NCBI GenBank assembly: GCA_964612085.1
Contig: CAZTCJ010000032.1
Coordinates: 1-37,477, forward strand
Direction of reading: 5' to 3'
From: CAZTCJ01 sp964612085
Lineage (GTDB): Bacteria; Pseudomonadota; Alphaproteobacteria; JAJFIK01
Length of the DNA stretch: 37,477 nucleotides
Under the pieces are notes generated by a model. That model did no database searches. It saw only the letters and a program-made list of their open reading frames with translations, and had not been told where the DNA came from. A program made the position numbers and the translations under genes. This document shows positions 16,143-27,166 of the stretch, one piece after another; positions within the stretch are counted from its first letter, which is position 1; every line of letters begins with the position of its first letter.

Positions 16143-16529
16143 ATGAGCTACCCCTCCATCAACCGCCATGTGGAATCCCAAGGCGTGAGCCTCGACACGG
16201 CCAGTGAAGCCCAATTGGCGAGCGCCTTCGTCGCGGCTTTCCGCGAGGATCTGCCGCTGGGCATGGCCCGGGTCGATGAACTCGTCGAGAAACTCGATGA
16301 CGCCGGCGCGCGCGCCATGCTGACCCTCGATCCGAATTCGGAGGAAGGCAAGCAGTTCGCCCGGCTGCTCGGTCCCGATATTCCGCGCAAGGTGCTCGAG
16401 GATCATTACGGCGTGGCCTTCGGCTTTTACAATTGCTGCAAGGGCGTGACGGCGCGGGAACGCACCGGCCTGCAGTTGAGCTTGCGCGAGCAGATCGAAG
16501 CCCAGCATCCGAACTTCGTGGATTGCTGA
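16143..16529 (+). CDS. Hypothetical protein with Cys-Cys pair, downstream of the CooC-like ATPase
   Basis: This is a 128-residue soluble, mostly helical, acidic protein that I do not recognise. Notable residues are the adjacent Cys98-Cys99 in FGFYNCCKG and a C-terminal Cys128 (NFVDC). These could form a metal site or a redox centre. There is no signal peptide or membrane segment. The ATG has AAAGGA about eight bases upstream, and the gene starts 48 bases after the CooC-like ATPase on the same strand, so the two are likely co-transcribed and may act together. A hairpin follows. Confidence 0.75.
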   Translation: MSYPSINRHVESQGVSLDTASEAQLASAFVAAFREDLPLGMARVDELVEKLDDAGARAMLTLDPNSEEGKQFARLLGPDIPRKVLEDHYGVAFGFYNCCKGVTARERTGLQLSLREQIEAQHPNFVDC

Positions 16530-16545
16530 GGACGGCGGCCGGGTT

Positions 16546-16578
16546 CGGGCATTCCCCGGCGCTGTGCGGGAATGCCCG
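16546..16578 (+). terminator. Hairpin after the small Cys-Cys gene (no T-run)
   Basis: GGGCATTCCC and GGGAATGCCC (16547-16556 with 16568-16577) form a 10-base stem, extended by one C-G pair, with an 11-base loop, beginning 17 bases past the stop codon. No T-run follows, so it may be a weak terminator or an mRNA-stabilising 3' structure rather than a classic terminator. Confidence 0.5.
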
Positions 16579-16709
16579 GGCCCATCGAACCATCGCTGGT
16601 AGCCTCACCATTGGCTCAGCCTATCCTGTCGATAGGATCTTCAAAGGCGCCGCATTCACCTTGGCGTAGCGCCTTGGCCTTTAGTATGTCTGCGTGAGTG
16701 TAAAGCGTC

Positions 16710-19501
<2,792 letters not shown>

Positions 19502-19502
<1 letters not shown>

Positions 19503-21220
19503 TGACCGAAGCCATTGCCGGATATCTGTTCTACGAAGTCGCCGCCCTATTGGTGCTGGCAGCGGCCGTCGGCTTCGTGGGCCTGATGCTGCGCCAGCCG
19601 CTCATTGTCAGCTTCATCGCCGTGGGCATCCTGGCCGGACCGTCGGTCCTCGATATCGCCCGCTCGGACGCCCAGATCGATCTCCTGGCGGAATTGGGGA
19701 TCGCCGTTCTGCTTTTCCTGGTGGGCTTGAAACTCGACCTGACCCTGGTACGCACCCTGGGCGCGGTCGCCCTGACCACCGGGCTCGGCCAGGTCGCCTT
19801 CACGACCCTGTTCGGCTTTCTCATCGGTCTGGCCCTCGGCTTCGATCCGGTGACGAGCCTTTACGTGGCGGTGGCGCTGACCTTTTCCTCCACCATCATC
19901 ATCGTCAAGCTGTTGTCGGACAAACGCGAGATCGATTCCTTGCACGGACGGATCGCCCTGGGCTTCCTGATCGTGCAGGACCTGGTGGTCGTGCTCGCCA
20001 TGATCGTGCTGTCTGCCGTGGGCGTCGGCGCGGCCAGCGGTTCGGCCGTCACCGACGTCCTCAAGGTGTTCGGCTATGGTTTGCTCATGCTGGCCGCCGT
20101 GGCGGTCTTTGTGCGCTATCTGGCGACGCCTTTGGTGGAGCGTTTGTCCCGGGCGCCGGAACTGCTCGTCTCCTTCGCCATCGGCTGGGCGGCTCTGCTC
20201 GCCGCGCTCGGCCATTATCTGGGCTTCGGCAAGGAGTTGGGCGGCCTTCTGGCCGGCGTCTCGCTCGCCTCCACCCCGTTTCGGGAGGCCATCGCGGCCC
20301 GGCTCGCGTCCTTGCGCGATTTTCTGCTGCTGTTCTTTTTCATCGCGCTCGGTGCGTCGCTCGATCTGTCCGTGCTGGGCGCCAGCGTCGGCCCGGCCAT
20401 CGTCTTTTCGCTCTTTGTCCTGATCGGCAATCCGCTGATCGTGCTTATCATCATGGGACTGATGGGTTACCGCAAACGCACGGGCTTCCTGGCCGGTCTG
20501 ACCGTGGCGCAGATCAGCGAGTTTTACCTGATCTTCATGGCTATGGGCGTGAGCCACGGCCATGTGGCGGGCGAGGCGCTTGGCTTGGTGGCCCTGGTGG
20601 GTCTCCTGACCATCGCGGCCTCCACCTATATGATCACCTATTCCCATCTGCTTTATGGCTGGGTCGAGCCGCTGCTCGGCGTCTTCGAGCGCCGCACCGC
20701 CTGGCGCGAGGATGCCAGTGCGCAGCCCCAGGCCAAATGTTACGATATGATCGTTTTCGGATTGGGGCGCTACGGCTCGGCCATCGCCAGCGAGTTGCGG
20801 GCCGCCGGCTGCCATGTGCTCGCGGTCGATTTCAATCCGGTTTCGGTACGCTTCGGCCAAACCAAGGGCTATGATGTGGTGTTCGGCGATGCAACGGATC
20901 CGGAATTTGTCGCGCATCTGCCCTTGAAAGGCGTGCGCTGGGCCATTTCCACCATGCCGGAACATGAGACCGGCTTGACCCATGACGACGCCCGGCGCTC
21001 CCTGATCCGTGCCTTGAGGGATAGCGGCTATGCGGGATCCATTGCCGTTGCCGCCCATTATGAAACGGCGGCTCAGGCGCTGCACGAGGCTGGCGCCGAT
21101 CTTATCCTGCTGCCGTTCAGGGATGCCGCCGCCCAGGCCGCCGCGCTCGTTCTGGACGGCCAGTCCCCCCATAGCGTTCCGCTCGCCGATCCGAGCGGCC
21201 AGAAGGAGTTGGCTTCATGA
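19502..21220 (+). CDS. CPA2-family cation:proton antiporter with C-terminal RCK (TrkA-N) domain
   Basis: This is a 572-residue protein of the KefB/CPA2 type. Residues 1-395 form about 12 membrane helices with FIAVGILAGPSVL, LGIAVLLFLVGLKLDL and LGFLIVQDLVVVLAMI, which are typical of Na+/H+ or K+/H+ exchangers. From Tyr414 a soluble Rossmann RCK domain begins (YDMIVFGLGRYGSA), which usually binds NAD(H) or nucleotides and gates potassium efflux. Start and stop overlap the flanking genes (TGATG and ATGA), so all three are translationally coupled. Potassium efflux is the likely role by family; the ion is not proven. Confidence 0.92.
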
Positions 21221-22215
21221 CCCTCGATACCGATGCGCCACAGGCCATGCCGTTCCGCCGTTTGCTCGTTGTCTGCCGGGGAGACCACAGCGACCGGGCG
21301 ACCGTCGCCATGGCCGCCCGTCTGGCGCGGACCTGGCAGGCCGAGTTGACGGCCATGGCGGTTGTCGAATTGCCGTCCGACATCGGACGGCTGGCCCGCC
21401 TGTCCGGCATTTCGCGCGAGACCATCGCCCAGCGGATCCTGGAGGAGCACCGCCAGACCGTCACGGCCCTTGTCGCGGAGGCTTCCGGCGGTCTGTCCGT
21501 CTCCGTCACCGTTACCAGCGGCAAGCCGTTTCTGGAGGTGATCCATCAGGTCCTGGCCAACGGCCACGATCTGGTCCTCAAGACCGCTGAAATCCTGGAG
21601 ACCGGCGCGCCGAGCCTGTTCGCCAGCACCGACCAGCACCTGTTGCGCAAATGTCCGTGTCCTGTCTGGCTGCGCACCGGCGGCTCGCCCGAACCGGCGC
21701 GCTCGGTGATCGCGGCCGTCGATGTGGACGATTACGACACGGACGAACCGGCCGCTCAGGCCGCCCTCAACGAGCGTATTTTGGAAACGGCGGCCCATGT
21801 GGCGGCCGTCGAGGGCGCGGTCCTGCACGTGCTGCATGTCTGGGAGGCGATGGAGGAGGCCACCTTGCGCCGCTGGTCCCGGGATCTGAAGCAGGCGGAG
21901 GACTACACCCGCCAGATCGAAGCGGACCACCACCGGGCCCTGAGCGCCCTGATCGCCCGGATCCGCTCCCGCCTGTCCGCCACGGTGTCCGCCAGCTTGA
22001 CCATGAGACCGCGTCTGGTGCGCGGCGAGCCGCGGCGGGCGATCGCGCAAGACGTCCGCGCGCTCAATGCCAGCATTCTCGTCATGGGCACGGTGGCGCG
22101 CACCGGCGTGCCCGGGTTCATCATCGGCAACACGGCGGAAGACATTCTCAACAGCGTCGAGTGCTCCGTGGTGACGGTCAAACCGCCGGGCTACATCAGC
22201 CCCGTCGCGGCTTGA
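21217..22215 (+). CDS. Tandem universal stress protein (UspE-like)
   Basis: This is a 332-residue protein with two Usp domains: residues about 10-150 begin FRRLLVVCRGDHSDRA, and about 160-325 begin VIAAVDVDDY. The C-terminal domain has the nucleotide-binding type motif GTVARTGVPGFIIGNT starting at Gly291, close to the motif of UspE. In the N-terminal domain the equivalent loop is less well kept (KTAEILETGAPSLFASTD). It overlaps the antiporter stop by four bases (ATGA). By context it may sense ATP or AMP levels and tune the two transporters; this is inference. Confidence 0.9.
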   Translation: MTLDTDAPQAMPFRRLLVVCRGDHSDRATVAMAARLARTWQAELTAMAVVELPSDIGRLARLSGISRETIAQRILEEHRQTVTALVAEASGGLSVSVTVTSGKPFLEVIHQVLANGHDLVLKTAEILETGAPSLFASTDQHLLRKCPCPVWLRTGGSPEPARSVIAAVDVDDYDTDEPAAQAALNERILETAAHVAAVEGAVLHVLHVWEAMEEATLRRWSRDLKQAEDYTRQIEADHHRALSALIARIRSRLSATVSASLTMRPRLVRGEPRRAIAQDVRALNASILVMGTVARTGVPGFIIGNTAEDILNSVECSVVTVKPPGYISPVAA

Positions 22216-22329
22216 GCCGGTGACGGATCCCTCGCGTCCGTCATAAATCCTTCGCGTTTCCGGCCGGGTCTGTCTGGTAGTCTGCCCCACGGAATTTTTA
22301 AGGGGCAACGAGTCCGTTGGAGGCTTCCC

Positions 22330-22767
22330 ATGGACCGGTTACGCGTATTGGCATCGCGGTTGGGGCGAGGGCGGCCGTCGGGCTTTTCCCTGCTCGAATT
22401 GCTTGTGGTTCTTGCCATTCTGGCCTTGCTCGCCGGGATCGTCGGGCCCCAGGCCATGACCTTTCTGGGCCGGGCGAAAGCCAAGACGGCGGGTGTCCAG
22501 ATCGAGAACATCGAGACGGCGCTCGATGTCTTCCTGCTCGATACCGGCCGCTATCCGACTGAAGCCGAAGGGCTGCAGGCCCTGGTCGCGGATGCCGGCA
22601 CCATACCCGGTTGGCAGGGCCCCTATATGGACGACGGCGAGCTGCCTCAGGACCCCTGGGGTCAGGCTTACCGTTACAAGCTGGAAGGCGGCGGCGTGAC
22701 CGTCTACAGCCTGGGCGCCGACAATGCCGAGGGCGGCTCCGGCGATGATGCGGATATCGGGCTCTAA
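22330..22767 (+). CDS. gspG: Type II secretion major pseudopilin GspG
   Basis: This is the major pseudopilin of the T2SS, 145 residues. The basic leader ends at Gly18, with prepilin peptidase cleavage before Phe19 in GFSLLELLVVLAIL and the required Glu at mature position 5. The C-terminal region shows the GspG signature: DTGRYPTEAEGLQALV, WQGPYM, DPWGQAYRYK and YSLGADNAEGG, which includes the calcium-binding loop. It is the first gene of the secretion cluster. A 114-base gap upstream must hold the promoter; no convincing -35/-10 pair was found there. It ends 16 bases before gspE. Confidence 0.96.
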   Translation: MDRLRVLASRLGRGRPSGFSLLELLVVLAILALLAGIVGPQAMTFLGRAKAKTAGVQIENIETALDVFLLDTGRYPTEAEGLQALVADAGTIPGWQGPYMDDGELPQDPWGQAYRYKLEGGGVTVYSLGADNAEGGSGDDADIGL

Positions 22768-22783
22768 TCATCTGGGGGCCGCC

Positions 22784-24499
22784 ATGACAGCAAGTACGGC
22801 ACAGTCCTTCGACGGTCACGGTCATAACGATCAGGGCCGGCCGCAAACCGCTTGCGATGCGGTGATTGCCCATTTGCTGGACGCAGGCGCGCTCGACGAC
22901 GCCGCTTTGGCGCGCGCCCGGCGGGCCGCCCAGTCCGGCGCCAGCCTGCCCGCGACCCTGGTCCAGCTCGGGATCCTGCCTGAGGAAACCGTGGCCCGGG
23001 CCTTGTGCGATGTGCTGGGCCTCGACCTGTGCGCCCGCGACCGGATGCCCGAGGCGCCCATTGTCGAACCGGCCCAGGTGAGCCAGCGCTTTCTGGCCGA
23101 CGCCAGGGCCGTCCCGGTGCGGATTGACGGCGGTCATCTCTATGCAGCGTTCGCGGATCCTTCCGATCCGTTCCCCCAAGAGGCTTTGGCCTGGGCCACC
23201 GGGCTTGAGGTGCGCCCGCTGGTCGGCCTGGCCAGCGACATCGAAGCAGTGCTGGCCCAGCATCAGGCTGTTGCGAGCGGCAGCGGCGGCGATCAGCCCC
23301 AAGATGATCTGGCCCTGGCCGAGGTCAGCGAAGATGCCGACCGGCTGCGGGATCTTGCGAGCGGCGCGCCGGTCATCCGCTATGTGAATCGGCTCATCAC
23401 CGAGGCCTCGGAGCGGGCCGCCTCCGATATTCATATCGAGCCGGAGGGCCAAGGCCTGCGCGTGCGCCAGCGCGTGGACGGTCATTTGCGCGATGTGGAC
23501 GCGCCGTCCCCGGGCCTTGCGGCCGCAGTCCTGTCGCGCATCAAGCTGCTCGCCAATCTCGATATCGCCGAGCGGCGTCTGCCCCAGGACGGGCGGGCCA
23601 AATTCATCGTCCGGGGACGGGCGATCGATCTGCGGATCGCTACCCTGCCGACGCTCGACCAGGAAAGCGTGGTGATCCGCCTGCTCGACCGCTCCCAGGT
23701 AGCGCTCGATTTCCCGGCGCTCGGCTTTTCCGGAGAGGCGGTCGCTCAGTTGACGGACATGTTGAACCGCCCCAATGGCATTCTTCTGGTGACGGGGCCG
23801 ACCGGCAGCGGCAAGACGACGACCCTTTATACCGGGATCAAGGCGATCAACGATCCGGCCAAGAAGATCATCACGGTCGAGGACCCGATCGAATACCGGC
23901 TCGACGGGGTCAATCAGGTCCAGGTCAAGCCCAAGATCGATCTGACCTTCGCCAAAGTGCTGCGCTCCATGCTGCGCCAGGATCCGGACGTGCTGATGGT
24001 GGGCGAGATCCGCGATCTGGAGACCGCCGAAATCGCCGTTCAGGCGGCGCTTACCGGCCATCTGGTGCTGTCCACCCTGCATACCAATTCGGCGGCCGAT
24101 ACCCTGACGCGGCTGCGCGACATGGGGGTCGAGCCTTATCTGTTGGGGTCGACCATTCTGGGCGTCGCCGCCCAGCGGCTGGTCCGGACCTTGTGTCCGG
24201 AGTGCCGGACGCCGGTTATGCGCTCAGTGCCCGGTGAAGCGGCGCCGGTTCAGGTGTTCGAACCGGTCGGCTGCCCGGCCTGCGACGGGCGCGGCTATCG
24301 GGGCCGTCAGGTGATTTTCGAGATCATGCCCATGTCGGCGGAGCTGCGCGATGCGGTCACCCAGGGCCGGCCGGCGGCGGATGTGGCGCGGATCGCCAGG
24401 GAGCAGGGCATGCGGACCATGCTGGAGACCGGCATCGCCAAGGCGCGCGCGGGCGAGACCTCGCTTGACGAGGTCATGCGCGCAACCCGGGAGGTGTGA
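22784..24499 (+). CDS. gspE: Type II secretion ATPase GspE
   Basis: This is the cytoplasmic hexameric ATPase that powers pseudopilus assembly, 571 residues. The N-terminal part (residues 1-170) is the N1/MshEN-like domain that docks on GspL. The core has Walker A GPTGSGKTT (Lys344), the Asp box ITVEDPIEYRL, Walker B VLMVGEIRDLETAEIA and the His box LVLSTLHTNSA. A four-cysteine zinc site follows (CPEC with GCPAC), as usual for GspE. The ATG at 22784 has a GGGGG just upstream; an earlier in-frame start at 22724 lies inside gspG. It lies five bases before gspF. Confidence 0.96.
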   Translation: MTASTAQSFDGHGHNDQGRPQTACDAVIAHLLDAGALDDAALARARRAAQSGASLPATLVQLGILPEETVARALCDVLGLDLCARDRMPEAPIVEPAQVSQRFLADARAVPVRIDGGHLYAAFADPSDPFPQEALAWATGLEVRPLVGLASDIEAVLAQHQAVASGSGGDQPQDDLALAEVSEDADRLRDLASGAPVIRYVNRLITEASERAASDIHIEPEGQGLRVRQRVDGHLRDVDAPSPGLAAAVLSRIKLLANLDIAERRLPQDGRAKFIVRGRAIDLRIATLPTLDQESVVIRLLDRSQVALDFPALGFSGEAVAQLTDMLNRPNGILLVTGPTGSGKTTTLYTGIKAINDPAKKIITVEDPIEYRLDGVNQVQVKPKIDLTFAKVLRSMLRQDPDVLMVGEIRDLETAEIAVQAALTGHLVLSTLHTNSAADTLTRLRDMGVEPYLLGSTILGVAAQRLVRTLCPECRTPVMRSVPGEAAPVQVFEPVGCPACDGRGYRGRQVIFEIMPMSAELRDAVTQGRPAADVARIAREQGMRTMLETGIAKARAGETSLDEVMRATREV

Positions 24500-24504
24500 T
24501 CCCC

Positions 24505-25719
24505 ATGGAGACGTTCCGCTATACCGCCCTCGATGACGGCGGACGTCTGGTGCGCGGCGCGGTCGAAGCGCGCGACGAGGGGGCGGCCCTCCAGACCTTG
24601 CGGGCCCAGGGCCTGCGCCCGACCCAGGTGCGCAGCGGCGGTACTGGCCTGATGGATCTGCTGCATACGGAACTGCGCTTCGGCAAGACCTTCACCAAGG
24701 CCGATCTCGTTCTTTTCCTGGAAGAGCTGGCCATGCTCATGGGCGAGGGCGTCTCGCTCAAACAGGCGCTCAATCTGAGCGCCGATCTGCGCCGGGGCGG
24801 CGAGAGCCAGGCGGTCGTGCGCCGTCTGGAGGAAGCACTGATCGAAGGCCGCTCCCTGGCCGACGCTTTGGACGGGGAGGCGCGTCATTTCCCGGCGCCC
24901 TTGCGCGCGCTGGTGCGGGCGGGCGAGGAAAGCGGTGCGCTCGAACAGGTCCTGGCCAGCACGGCGGCCTATATGCGCCGGACCATGGACACCCGTCAGA
25001 AAATCGTCTCGGCCCTGACCTATCCCATGATCTTGCTGGCCGCGACGGTGGCGTCCATCGTCCTTCTGATGACCGTTGTCGTGCCGCAGTTCGAGCCGGT
25101 GTTCCGCTCCGCAGGCGAACAATTGCCCGCCGCCACCCGCGTGCTGATGGGCCTGTCGACCGGCATGCAGCAGTACGGATGGATCCTGGGGCTCATGATC
25201 GCAGGCGGTGCGGCTGTCCTGCTTCTGGCCATGCGGGACAAGGCCGCGCAGGTGCGCGTGAGCGCGCTCAAGGCGCGTCTGCCCTGGTTCGGGCCGCTGG
25301 GCCAGGAGATCGAGTCCGCCCGCTTCGCCCGCACCCTGTCGGTCACCTTGAAGAACGGCCTCAGCCTTCTGCGGGCGCTTGAAGTGTGCCGCGACGGGGT
25401 CAGCGATCCGGCGTTCCGGGCGCATCTGAACGCGGTCATGGAGGCCGTGCGCAAGGGCGACCGGCTCGGCCAGGCCTTCGAGCAGGAAAAGCTCGGCACG
25501 CCGATCCTGCGCAAGCTGATCCTGCTGGGGGAACAGTCGGGCCAGTATGACGACATGCTCGCCAAGGCCGCCGACCTGCTCGAGCAGAAGGCCCAGCGGC
25601 GCATCGCCGGCGGGCTGGCCCTGCTGGTGCCAGCGGTCACCATCCTGATGGGGGTGGTGGTCGGCGGCACCATGTATGCGATTTTCGCCGCCATCTTTTC
25701 CGTCAACACCCTGGTGTAG
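24505..25719 (+). CDS. gspF: Type II secretion inner-membrane platform protein GspF
   Basis: This is the polytopic platform protein of the T2SS, 404 residues, the family's usual length. It has two GspF repeats (about residues 68-190 and 270-395), each followed by membrane helices: MILLAATVASIVLLMTVVVPQFEPVF is the first and LLVPAVTILMGVVVGGTMYAIFAAIF closes the protein. It begins METFRYTALDDGG, as expected. I chose the ATG at 24505, which has GGGAGGT about nine bases upstream, over an in-frame GTG at 24496 that overlaps gspE. Confidence 0.96.
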   Translation: METFRYTALDDGGRLVRGAVEARDEGAALQTLRAQGLRPTQVRSGGTGLMDLLHTELRFGKTFTKADLVLFLEELAMLMGEGVSLKQALNLSADLRRGGESQAVVRRLEEALIEGRSLADALDGEARHFPAPLRALVRAGEESGALEQVLASTAAYMRRTMDTRQKIVSALTYPMILLAATVASIVLLMTVVVPQFEPVFRSAGEQLPAATRVLMGLSTGMQQYGWILGLMIAGGAAVLLLAMRDKAAQVRVSALKARLPWFGPLGQEIESARFARTLSVTLKNGLSLLRALEVCRDGVSDPAFRAHLNAVMEAVRKGDRLGQAFEQEKLGTPILRKLILLGEQSGQYDDMLAKAADLLEQKAQRRIAGGLALLVPAVTILMGVVVGGTMYAIFAAIFSVNTLV

Positions 25720-25725
25720 AGGGTC

Positions 25726-26199
25726 ATGCAGCAGTCTCGTCATAAGCTCAAGATTTGGACGCACCCGGAAAGCGGCATGACGCTTCTGGAACTGCTGGCC
25801 GTGCTGGCGGTCATGGCGGTTCTCGCTGCCGTCGCCGTGCCGGCCTTGCGCCCGCCGGGCGGACAGCTCGCGCTCGATGCCATCGGGCGGGAGATCGTGC
25901 GGGATGCGGCCGTGGCGCGTTCCCTGGCGATCCGGACAGGGACGATCACGCGGCTCGACGTGGATTTGGAGGCCCGGAGCATCCAGGGTGAGGGGACCGG
26001 GCAGGGCCGGGATTTACCGGCGGATCTGGCCATCGAGGCAGTGGCCGTTCACCGGAGGGATGTGGAAGACACCACCGCGCGCTTTCTGTTCTACCCGAAC
26101 GGACAATCGTCAGGCGGCACGCTGACCTTGCGGCGGCAGGGCCAGGCGGTCCGGATCAAGATCAATTGGGTGACCGGCCATGCCGCCATCATCTCGTAA
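25726..26199 (+). CDS. gspH: Type II secretion minor pseudopilin GspH
   Basis: This is a minor pseudopilin of 157 residues. The leader ends at Gly17 and cleavage would expose Met18 in GMTLLELLAVLAVMAVLAA, with Glu at mature position 5. Met instead of Phe at mature position 1 is acceptable for pseudopilins. The rest fits GspH: AIGREIVRDAAVARSLAIRTG, then FYPNGQSSGGTLTL. It overlaps gspI by 20 bases, so the pair is translationally coupled. Confidence 0.88.
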   Translation: MQQSRHKLKIWTHPESGMTLLELLAVLAVMAVLAAVAVPALRPPGGQLALDAIGREIVRDAAVARSLAIRTGTITRLDVDLEARSIQGEGTGQGRDLPADLAIEAVAVHRRDVEDTTARFLFYPNGQSSGGTLTLRRQGQAVRIKINWVTGHAAIIS

Positions 26200-26581
26200 A
26201 GACAGCGCAGGGTTCACCCTGCTTGAAATCCTGATCGCGCTCGTGGTCCTGGCCTTGAGCGTCGGCGCCCTGTTCATGGCGGTCTCCCAAGGCGCGTCCC
26301 ATCACATGGCCGCCTCCCGCCAGGCCAGGCTGGCGGCCCATGCCCAATCGGCCCTCGATCTTATGATGGCGGCGCCTCCGGCACTTGGCGCCCGGGCCGG
26401 CGACCGGTTCGAGGACGGCTTTGCATGGGAGGGCAGGATCGAACTGGTGGCGGGTGCCAAACCGGCCTCCGGCCTGATCCCGGTTACGGTCAGCGTCACG
26501 GTGACGGCGCCGGAAGAGATGGGCGGCGCGCCCATGACTCTGGAGACCATCCGTCTTCTGCCTTTAGAAGGAGCAAGGTGA
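26180..26581 (+). CDS. gspI: Type II secretion minor pseudopilin GspI
   Basis: This is a minor pseudopilin of 133 residues. The leader ends at Gly11, with mature start FTLLEILIALVVLALSVGAL and Glu at position 5. The small size and the Ala-rich helix that follows (ASRQARLAAHAQSALDLM) suit GspI, which forms the pilus tip complex with GspJ and GspK. It overlaps gspH by 20 bases and gspJ by one base. Confidence 0.9.
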   Translation: MPPSSRKDSAGFTLLEILIALVVLALSVGALFMAVSQGASHHMAASRQARLAAHAQSALDLMMAAPPALGARAGDRFEDGFAWEGRIELVAGAKPASGLIPVTVSVTVTAPEEMGGAPMTLETIRLLPLEGAR

Positions 26582-27165
26582 TGGGACGAGCGGTTCAACA
26601 CGGACCTCAGCGCGGCTTTACGCTCCTGGAGCTGATCATTGCCCTGGCCCTGCTCGGATTCCTGATGCTCCTGCTCAATGGGGGCTTGAGTTTCGGGGCG
26701 CGGGCCATGGATCGCTTAGGCAGCGCGAGTGCGGCGGCCCAGTCCCGCACCGCAGGCCTCGAAGCGCTCCGCATGCTGCTGGAACATGTGCAGCCCGTGC
26801 GCCTGACCGGCGAAGGCGGCGTCCACAGGGTCTCTTTCGACGGCGGCAAGGACGGGGTCCGGTTCCTGGCCGATCTCGGCCCGGCCTCGCCCGTGCCCGG
26901 CCTGCGGTCCTACCGGCTGATGGCGGATGACGCACAAGGCCGGATCGTGTTGGAGGACGGCCGGAGCCGCACCGAAATCATGGAGGGGATCCGCCGCTTC
27001 CGCCTGTCCTTCTTCGACGGGGCGGGTTGGCGTGACGACTGGCCCGATCAGGGCGATCTCCCGGCTCTCATCCGCCTCGATATAGAGTATGAAGGCGAGG
27101 GCCGTGATAAAATCATCGTGGCGCCGCGTGCCACGGTCGGCGCATCCAGGCGAGCAGGGGGGTGA
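26581..27165 (+). CDS. gspJ: Type II secretion minor pseudopilin GspJ
   Basis: This is a minor pseudopilin of 194 residues. The leader ends at Gly12, with mature start FTLLELIIALALLGFLMLLL and Glu at position 5. The C-terminal half fits GspJ: YRLMADD, MEGIRRFRLSFFDGAGWRDDWP and LPALIRLDIEYEG. The ATG overlaps the gspI stop by one base and is preceded by AAGGAG. A reading frame extends upstream to 26425, but that part lies inside gspI in another frame. Confidence 0.92.
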   Translation: MGRAVQHGPQRGFTLLELIIALALLGFLMLLLNGGLSFGARAMDRLGSASAAAQSRTAGLEALRMLLEHVQPVRLTGEGGVHRVSFDGGKDGVRFLADLGPASPVPGLRSYRLMADDAQGRIVLEDGRSRTEIMEGIRRFRLSFFDGAGWRDDWPDQGDLPALIRLDIEYEGEGRDKIIVAPRATVGASRRAGG

Positions 27166-27166
27166 G

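Noticed and set aside
19547..21172. 541-codon minus-strand frame opposite the CPA2 antiporter
   Set aside because: It is antisense to a gene with clear transporter and RCK motifs, and its composition is biased to Gly, Gln, His and Arg.
22216..22329. PHO-box-like CCGTCATAAAT upstream of gspG
   Set aside because: The first heptamer fits 6 of 7 positions but the second, 11 bases on, fits only 3 of 7, so phosphate control of the T2SS is not supported by this site.
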